Made by a program: the position numbers and the translations under genes | The notes under the pieces: model-generated | What the model was told of the DNA's origin: nothing | The model's database searches: none | The model's input: only the letters and a program-made list of their open reading frames with translations | In this document: positions 59,113 to 64,000 of the stretch, in pieces | Numbering within the stretch: position 1 is the first letter of the stretch | Layout: each line of letters begins with the position of its first letter | DNA from: Verrucomicrobiaceae bacterium | GTDB taxonomy: Bacteria; Verrucomicrobiota; Verrucomicrobiia; Verrucomicrobiales; Verrucomicrobiaceae | Length of the DNA: 64,000 bases | Reading direction: 5' to 3' | Assembly (NCBI GenBank): GCA_015075365.1 | Contig: JABTUN010000004.1 | Location: 248,001 to 312,000 of the forward strand

Positions 59113-60014
59113 AGCGCGGCATACTCCACGTTCATGCACAGGCTGCGCAGGTGACGGCACACCAGATCCTCCTGCTCTTTCGTCAATCCGCCTTGGAATC
59201 GTTCGCGGATGAAGTTCGGCAGCCGTTTGGTGTTCTCCACTAGCACGGGAGCCTGCGGCGGTGCGCCCTTCACATACCAGCCCGGCATCGTTAGCGCCGC
59301 GCACACCGGCACGTCCAGGTTCAGGTGCTTCTTCAGCTCCTGGCGCAGCCATTCGGCGTTTCCGTTTACTTGATCGAGTTCTCGCGTGCTCGTTCTGTCC
59401 GGCCAGACCAGTTTCTGGCCGTCGTAGCTCACCTCATAATCCTTCCCGTTCACGCCCGCGCGTTTGCGGTAGGTCTTCGTCTCCACCACTCCGACAGCGC
59501 CGCGCCCGACCACGACATGATCCAGATTGAACGGCCCGCCACCACCCAGGCAGGGCACGTCATGAAACACCGCATAGCCTTTGGCGGAGAGGTCCGCGAG
59601 ATGGTCTGCCACCACTCGCTCGCCAAACAACGCCAGCCGCTTGTTCCGAATCTCTTCCAGTGTCGCCAGCATCTTCCGGATCATCAGAATCAAACCCGCC
59701 AGCGCCAGTGCCAGACAGGCCGCTACCACGCCCAAATGTCTCGATGCGGAGAACGGCTGGGTGATCCATAACGGAAGACCCAGCCCGACCAAGGGCAACG
59801 CCAGCAGTAACAGGCATTGGATTTCAAACCGTTCGTTCAGAACGGCCAGATCACGGTCCAGTTGCTCCCCCGCGCGGCGCATCGCGCGCACGTCATCGCC
59901 CAGCGGAAACCGGCTCGTGCGGCGGCGCTGGCGCATGAGGAAGACGAAGCAGAACAGTCCCGTCATCACGGCGGCGTAAATCACGAAATAGATGAACTGT
60001 GAGGCGGGCGACAT
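59109..60014 (-). CDS. Membrane protein with NERD nuclease-related domain
   Basis: 301 residues. Three hydrophobic segments lie at about 8-27, 66-84 and 93-112. The NERD domain (about 128-245) shows GERVVADHLADL, NLDHVVVGRGAVGVVETKTYRKRAG (in part) and LDQVNGNAEWLRQEL, giving the conserved E, D, ExK and Q residues of the restriction-endonuclease-like core. Such proteins are suspected DNA-processing factors, sometimes in defence islands. The gene follows an HNH nuclease by 105 bases and overlaps the HEPN-like gene by four. Confidence 0.85.
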   Translation of the reverse strand: MSPASQFIYFVIYAAVMTGLFCFVFLMRQRRRTSRFPLGDDVRAMRRAGEQLDRDLAVLNERFEIQCLLLLALPLVGLGLPLWITQPFSASRHLGVVAACLALALAGLILMIRKMLATLEEIRNKRLALFGERVVADHLADLSAKGYAVFHDVPCLGGGGPFNLDHVVVGRGAVGVVETKTYRKRAGVNGKDYEVSYDGQKLVWPDRTSTRELDQVNGNAEWLRQELKKHLNLDVPVCAALTMPGWYVKGAPPQAPVLVENTKRLPNFIRERFQGGLTKEQEDLVCRHLRSLCMNVEYAAL

Positions 60015-60119
60015 CTCAAAAATGTCGGCACCTCACCGCGCCTTGTCATCCTTCTTCTCTTCGATTGTTTGCGACACGTTTTTCAGAAGCGAGAACGCCG
60101 CGCTCAGACAAGTCCTCCT

Positions 60120-60917
60120 TCAGCTCGCGACGAAGATGCTTGTCCGATGCGAGGCGAGAAAAACCGCATCTGGCAGCACGGCGTCTTCTGGCAGTAAAAG
60201 CGTCTCACCCTCGTGCTTCATGAAGTTGTCCTCAATGCACACTTGAGGCAGCTCGGCCTTCAAACGTTTCGACAGCACCAGCCGCAGTTCGTCGTCAAAG
60301 GTGATCAAACCACGGTCAAACGCTGCGTCGTGCAGACGCGAAAGACAAAGGCCGTTGCGAACATTCAGGCGGTCGCCCGTGTGCGTGCCCCACGGCATGA
60401 TGTGGGAGGCGATCAGCAACTCACGAACACCGAGTCGCGTGATGCCGCAGCGCCCGCCGAAGTTGTTGAGCACGGCGTTGCGGAAATACTCCTGCCCGCG
60501 GCGCACTTGGACATTCGCGGTCACTTCAGTCGGACCGTTCGGCGGTGCTTTGACGATGTGAATGCCTTTTTTGGGCTCGATTTCGACCTCGGCATCATCG
60601 CGCACCTTGAGAAGATCGCGCAGGGCCTCTTCGCTGGCAGGAACAAATACGTCGAGCTGGGCGTGAAAGTCCTCCCACATCAACTCGTCGAGCTTGCTCG
60701 CTCCAGTGAGCCCCTTGATGCCGCGCAGTTTCAGGGCGGGATCGAGCGAAGCCAGATTGCATAGTTTCATGGCTACGCTCCCCGGGGTGCGCTCCAGCTT
60801 TTTCGCCAGTGTGACGATGGCGGGGTTGCGTTCATGCATCTGCCCAAACCGCATCTTGTGATACATGTTCAGCAAGATGAGCAGCTCATGAGCAGTCCAT
60901 TTTTTTCGCGCAGGCAT
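60120..60917 (-). CDS. HNH endonuclease (HNH_2-type restriction nuclease)
   Basis: 265 residues. The N-terminus (WTAHELLILLNMYHKMRFGQ and KLERTPGSVAMKLCNLAS) is a DNA-binding helical domain often found in these nucleases. The C-terminal part (about 140-230) has GRCGITRLGVRELLIASHIMPW and NGLCLSRLHDAAFDRGLI, the HNH core with H, N and H. It is the first of three minus-strand genes with the NERD and HEPN-like proteins. After its stop AGGAGG appears, but only a 19-codon frame (TTG start) follows. Confidence 0.85.
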   Translation of the reverse strand: MPARKKWTAHELLILLNMYHKMRFGQMHERNPAIVTLAKKLERTPGSVAMKLCNLASLDPALKLRGIKGLTGASKLDELMWEDFHAQLDVFVPASEEALRDLLKVRDDAEVEIEPKKGIHIVKAPPNGPTEVTANVQVRRGQEYFRNAVLNNFGGRCGITRLGVRELLIASHIMPWGTHTGDRLNVRNGLCLSRLHDAAFDRGLITFDDELRLVLSKRLKAELPQVCIEDNFMKHEGETLLLPEDAVLPDAVFLASHRTSIFVAS

Positions 60918-60955
60918 GCCAGGAAACTAAAACGCCCGCGCGTTCGTGGGAAGTC

Positions 60956-61804
60956 ATGAGTTTTGAAATTGATCCGCCTGATCCCACCGCTGTCTTTGCC
61001 TGTGCTGTTTCCCTGCGGGACGCGTGTGAGGAGAAGGCGGCGGTCTGCGGCATCAACCTCAACGACGAGTTTCAAGGTGGGGATCAGTTCTGGCGGGAGG
61101 TGATGCGGATTGCCGAGCTGTTAGAGACGTGGGCCTGTGAGAACGTGGCTTTCGATGCGCTGGAGGATGTGTGGCCTTACCTGCTGGAGGAGAAGTTTGG
61201 CTGCGCGTGTCTGGAACACGTCCATGTGGACGGTTTGACCACGTTTGCCTTGATGGATTGCCCGATGGTGGCGATGAACATGGAAGTGCCGCTGATGTAT
61301 CGCGATGGGAGGAACCTGCCGCCCGATGGCACAGTCTCAACAACGGCTGGTTCGTCTCAACAAGCCCTCGAAACCTGCCTGCATTCTCAAATCCGAGATG
61401 GGAGTGCCCCAATCCGAGCTCGGATTGGGACAATCGGGGCGGGAATGCGCGCGACCGGGCAGGGAATGCGCGCGACCGGGCAGGGAATGCGTGCAGCCGG
61501 GGCGGAAATGCGCGCGGCCGGGCAGGGAATGCGCATGACCGGGGAGGGAATGCGCATGACCGGGGAGGGAACGCGCGCGGCCGGGCAGGGAATGCGCGCA
61601 ACCGGGCAGGGAATGCGCGCGGCCGGGCAGGGAATGCGCGCAACCGGGGTGGGAATGCGCGCCGCCGGGGCGGGAGTGCGCATGACCGGGGAGGGAATGC
61701 GTGCGACTGGGGCGGGGATGCGCGCCGCCGGGGACGCCAAAATGAAAGGCGGGGATCGAACGGGCCTTTTTCACGATTTTATTTCGCTTTTCGCGGCGGA
61801 ATAA
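60956..61804 (+). CDS. Hypothetical protein with a C-terminal array of seven-residue repeats
   Basis: 282 residues. The N-terminal 125 residues (MSFEIDPPDPTAVFACAVSL, then FWREVMRIAELLETWACEN, EKFGCACLEHVHVDGL) look like a normal globular protein with several Cys; I know no family. After a junction rich in Ser, residues 163-260 are fourteen copies of a seven-residue unit GMRA[TA]GQ with variants (GMRMTGE, GMRAAGA). The final DRTGLFHDFISLFAAE is non-repeated. The repeat DNA is open in other frames too, so the C-terminus may be an accidental extension. It diverges from the HNH gene. Confidence 0.6.
   Translation: MSFEIDPPDPTAVFACAVSLRDACEEKAAVCGINLNDEFQGGDQFWREVMRIAELLETWACENVAFDALEDVWPYLLEEKFGCACLEHVHVDGLTTFALMDCPMVAMNMEVPLMYRDGRNLPPDGTVSTTAGSSQQALETCLHSQIRDGSAPIRARIGTIGAGMRATGQGMRATGQGMRAAGAEMRAAGQGMRMTGEGMRMTGEGTRAAGQGMRATGQGMRAAGQGMRATGVGMRAAGAGVRMTGEGMRATGAGMRAAGDAKMKGGDRTGLFHDFISLFAAE
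61408..61429. repeat. Perfect 22-base palindrome
   Basis: CCCAATCCGAG followed directly by CTCGGATTGGG, with no loop. It lies just before the 21-base repeat array, inside the coding frame at 60956. A nearby AATCCGAG at 61390 is a partial third copy. Confidence 0.7.
61442..61735. repeat. Tandem array of fourteen 21-base repeats
   Basis: The unit GGAATGCGCGCGACCGGGCA (plus one base) occurs fourteen times with scattered changes. Because 21 is a multiple of three, the array is open in several frames on both strands; the frame at 60956 encodes the heptapeptide units. Confidence 0.9.
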
Positions 61805-61874
61805 CGGGCGGCCGGGGCCTGCCCCCAACCAAAGTAGTATTGAGGCCTGTGATGATCCGGAGGATGAAACCGGC

Positions 61875-62141
61875 ATGAAACTGGTCTTTTATGAGAAACC
61901 GGAGGACGATCCCTTTTATGTGGTGCTGGGCCGTGTGGTGGCGGAGCGGCGCAAGGCGCTGGGGCTGACGCAGGACCAACTGGCGCAAGAGGCGGACATC
62001 TCCCGCGCGGAGGTGCAGTTCATTGAAAATGCGAAGCGTCGGGTGAAACTGGACACGATCCGGCGCTGCTGCCTGGCGCTCTCCGGCATCTGGCTGGCAG
62101 AGGTTTTCATGGAAGTCCAGCGCCGGCTGCTGGAGGGCTGA
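61875..62141 (+). CDS. XRE-family helix-turn-helix regulator
   Basis: 88 residues. The HTH pattern is LGRVVAERRKALGLTQDQLAQEADISRAEVQFIENAKRRVKLDTIRRCCLAL (seen in pieces at about 18-70), a Cro/C1-type DNA-binding domain. The C-terminus (WLAEVFMEVQRRLLEG) could aid dimerisation. It is a possible controller of the neighbouring repeat-protein or nuclease genes; no operator is obvious. Confidence 0.87.
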   Translation: MKLVFYEKPEDDPFYVVLGRVVAERRKALGLTQDQLAQEADISRAEVQFIENAKRRVKLDTIRRCCLALSGIWLAEVFMEVQRRLLEG

Positions 62142-62405
62142 GGCAGCGCTGCCTGTGCGCGCGCCCGGGCGGGAAGAAACAGCTCCGGGTGCTGGCGGAC
62201 GAACCTGCGCCCAAGGGTGGCGGCCCGATGCCAACCCTTGTGGCGTGGATCACGCGGGGTGGTTTGTGGTTTCATCCGCGGCAACTCCAACACCGACCGC
62301 ATGCCGCTCCGATTCGACGCAGGACACACGATGGACACATCGCTCCGCTACGACACGGAACCCACGGCGCCGGTGGTGGTCACACAACGCCAACACACCC
62401 GAACC

Positions 62406-63035
62406 ATGAGCTTCTTTAAACTCGAACTCAAGATCAAGACCGTGCTGCAAAAACTGGCGATGGGCCTCAACCACATCGCTGCCATGACAGGCAATGCCAA
62501 CTATCCGCAGGCCACGCGTGTGCCGGCGGACGCGCAATTCCAAACCGCGCAGGACGAGCTGCAGGCCGCCAACGACGCCGCGGACCTCCTGGAAAGCCAG
62601 TGGAAGGCGGCCAACGCGCTGCGTGATCAAAAGGAGGCGGCCTGGGACATGCTGATCACCGCGCGTGCCAACAACTGCGAGGCCGTGACGCCGGGCGACC
62701 TGACGAAGCTGGCCACCACGGGCCTGCCGCTCAAGGGCGCGCCCGTCTCCGTGGGCGACCTGCCCGCCCCGGGCGACCTGAAGGCGGCGATGAGCGAGCA
62801 CGCGGGCCAGATCGACCTGCAGTGGGTGCCGGTGTACGGTGCCAGCATCTACGAGATCGAGATGATGGAGCATGCCGTGCCCGGCGCGGTGTGGCAGGCG
62901 GTGAAGACAGTGACCCAGAGCAAGTACACTGTGACAGGCCTCACCAGCGGGAAGCACTACGCCTTCCGCGTGCGCGCCGTAGGCCCGAAAGGCGCCGGCC
63001 CGTGGAGCGACGAGGCTGTGAAGATGGCGCCGTGA
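62406..63035 (+). CDS. Fibronectin type III protein
   Basis: 209 residues with no signal peptide. An N-terminal helical region (about 1-85: ALQAANDAADLLESQWKAANA-like, pieces) precedes a linker and a fibronectin type III domain (about 110-208: AGQIDLQWVPVYGASIYEIEM, KYTVTGLTSGKHYAFRVRAVG, GPWSDEAV). Similar short proteins are widespread in Verrucomicrobia and are of unknown role. Start at 62406 (MSFFKLELKIK) is preferred, since upstream residues are unlike protein. The stretch 62142-62405 shows no gene. Confidence 0.8.
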   Translation: MSFFKLELKIKTVLQKLAMGLNHIAAMTGNANYPQATRVPADAQFQTAQDELQAANDAADLLESQWKAANALRDQKEAAWDMLITARANNCEAVTPGDLTKLATTGLPLKGAPVSVGDLPAPGDLKAAMSEHAGQIDLQWVPVYGASIYEIEMMEHAVPGAVWQAVKTVTQSKYTVTGLTSGKHYAFRVRAVGPKGAGPWSDEAVKMAP

Positions 63036-63076
63036 GCCGCGCTGCGCGCTTGTGTCTCCCGGCGGCCATGCCATCA

Positions 63077-63300
63077 CCAGAGCCGGCTGAAGCCGGGACT
63101 ACGAACGCGCGGCGCGCACCTCGGACCGGGACAACGTTCAACATCGAACCCCCAACCTTCAACGTTCAACACCAGAGCCGGCTGAAGCCCGAACTGCGAA
63201 CGCGCGGCGCGCACCTCTGACCCAGACAACGTTCAACATCGAACCCCCAACCTTCAACGTTCAACAGCAGAGCCGGCTGAAGCCCGAACTACGAACGCGC
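63077..63300. repeat. 95-base direct tandem repeat, about 2.3 copies
   Basis: AGCCGGCTGAAG occurs at 63081, 63176 and 63271, exactly 95 bases apart. The unit contains a GC-rich half (CGAACGCGCGGCGCGCACCTC) split from an A/C-rich half (CAACGTTCAACATCGAACCC, CCAACCTTCAACGTTCAACA). The third copy breaks off near 63300. Confidence 0.85.
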
Positions 63301-63540
63301 TGTGTCTCGTCGGACGCGGCGCAGCGCGTCCCTGCCCACCTCTTCTTTCTGACCTCTGACAGCACCTGAGCCGAGCACGGTGGCGACGTGCGAACCGAAG
63401 CGCAGCGGAGATAGCCAGCCATAGGCTGCCCGCAGGGCGAACGCAGTGAGGCAAACAGACTGAGCGCAGCGAAGCCCGCAGGGTGAGACGAGCGTGAGGC
63501 GCGAGCGAATCAACCTTGAAACCAGAAACTCCAAACAGCC
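63301..63540. repeat. REP-like intergenic stretch before the collagen-like gene
   Basis: No gene can be supported here. The segment from about 63400 contains repeated words typical of dispersed bacterial repeats (GAACGCAGTGAG, GAGCGCAGCGAAGCCCGCAG, GAGACGAGCGTGAGGC). Similar words occur at about 57690. Confidence 0.5.
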
Positions 63541-63951
63541 ATGCCCTTCGACCCCACCTACCCACCGACGAACGCCCTGATCGAGTCCGCGCCGCTGCGC
63601 GGGAACTTCAACGGCCTCAAGGACCTCATTGATGCCGTGCCGGTGATCAACGCCGCGGTCATCGACAACGTGACCACCCTGCCGCCCGGTGATCCGGCCA
63701 CGGTGGGGCTGCTGCTCAGCGGTGCCACGCTGCACTTCACCTTTGGCATCCCGGAGGGCCAGACCGGCCCGCAGGGCATCCCGGGGGAAGTCACGCAGGC
63801 GGCCTTGGACGCGGCGATCAGCGGCACGAGCAGCAACAGCAACGGGGTGACCCATTTGAGCCAGTCGGCCGACTCCGGCTACAACCAATGGCAGATGCAG
63901 CAGGTGATGGACAAGGTGGATGAGCTGATCTCCGCGCTGCGGCGGCCGTAG
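63541..63951 (+). CDS. Small protein with a short collagen-like motif
   Basis: 136 residues with no signal peptide. The N-terminus has PLRGNFNGLKDLIDAVPVIN; the middle has TLHFTFGIPEGQTGPQGIPG, which contains two to three Gly-X-Y triplets as in phage tail-fibre-like proteins. The C-terminal helix (YNQWQMQQVMDKVDELISALRR) could trimerise. Homologous small proteins are common in this phylum, often beside FN3 proteins such as the gene at 62406. Function unknown; a particle or fibre role is only a suggestion. Confidence 0.7.
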   Translation: MPFDPTYPPTNALIESAPLRGNFNGLKDLIDAVPVINAAVIDNVTTLPPGDPATVGLLLSGATLHFTFGIPEGQTGPQGIPGEVTQAALDAAISGTSSNSNGVTHLSQSADSGYNQWQMQQVMDKVDELISALRRP

Positions 63952-64000
63952 GCGGAGACGAGGGCCGGTGAGACGGGAAGTCCTGGCACTTGAAACTTGG

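Noticed and set aside
60015..60119. Tiny frame (19 codons, TTG start) after AGGAGG between the HNH and NERD genes
   Set aside because: The Shine-Dalgarno-like word is good, but the frame is very short and its product has no recognisable feature.
61442..61735. Possible CRISPR array
   Set aside because: The 21-base units are contiguous with no unique spacers, and no cas genes are present.
61171..61878. An alternative plus-strand frame through the 21-base repeats (GGNARDRA-type units)
   Set aside because: The repeat unit is open in several frames by its length and composition. Only the frame at 60956 has a natural N-terminal domain and a start next to the divergent promoter region.
63077..63300. 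Possible CRISPR or attachment-site array
   Set aside because: The whole 95-base unit is repeated, including the part that would be a spacer, and there is no integrase nearby.

Overview
The window is about 64 kb of GC-rich DNA from a bacterium of the Planctomycetes-Verrucomicrobia-Chlamydiae group, most likely a Verrucomicrobium/Prosthecobacter-like member of the Verrucomicrobia. The markers are a DUF1549/DUF1553 (cytochrome-like) plus DUF1501 gene pair, Tat-exported Gfo/Idh/MocA oxidoreductases, a PmoA-family (DUF6807) protein, many secreted proteins with a 'GDxxxA' helical hairpin, a kinase-PEGA-formylglycine-enzyme fusion and abundant intergenic palindromes. No tRNA, rRNA, CRISPR array or intact transposase was seen. 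The organism assignment is an inference from gene content.

Layout. 1-8.2 kb: a DUF72 gene (cut by the edge) coupled to a purine permease, a 283-bp terminal-inverted-repeat element packed with hairpins, a sulfocyanin-like cupredoxin, a PQQ-propeller protein, the kinase fusion and an orphan AbrB-type antitoxin. 8.2-13.2 kb: an operon of secreted helical-hairpin proteins plus a coiled-coil membrane protein and one divergent paralogue. 13.2-30.1 kb: mostly housekeeping and sugar metabolism: serA, an AraC regulator, a PEP-hydrolase-family protein, ftsH, an AGE epimerase, a hydroxypyruvate-isomerase-like protein, the DUF1549/1553-DUF1501 pair, argH, a PAS-AraC regulator, an amidohydrolase and a PmoA-family protein. 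30.1-34.1 kb: a 1327-residue fusion (TIM barrel, LamG-like, propeller, azurin-like domain) carrying palindromic repeats inside the reading frame. 34.3-36.9 kb: a BlaI-type repressor and an M56 peptidase fused to a Wzz-like coiled coil, preceded by two matching operators. 37-50 kb: an AsmA-like protein, DUF362, purD, a hydrolase, a GH10-like protein, a sirtuin operon with an OmpA-like protein, a PfkB kinase and menB.

50-64 kb is more accessory: a kinase of the mobile-element 'polyvalent' type with frame overlap, two MocA oxidoreductases, a frameshifted outer-membrane barrel, a monooxygenase, a leucine-rich-repeat protein, a dense palindrome cluster, a protein of alternating 34/35-residue repeats, an HNH-NERD-HEPN nuclease-like cluster, a gene ending in fourteen 21-bp repeats, an XRE regulator, an FN3 protein and a small collagen-like protein next to a 95-bp tandem repeat.

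The most unusual signals are: (1) paired-hairpin elements that sit between genes and also, in frame, inside or at the end of coding regions; (2) the M56 peptidase-Wzz-like fusion under BlaI-like control with a near-leaderless promoter; (3) the alternating-repeat protein at 57 kb; (4) the HNH-NERD-HEPN cluster as a possible defence locus.
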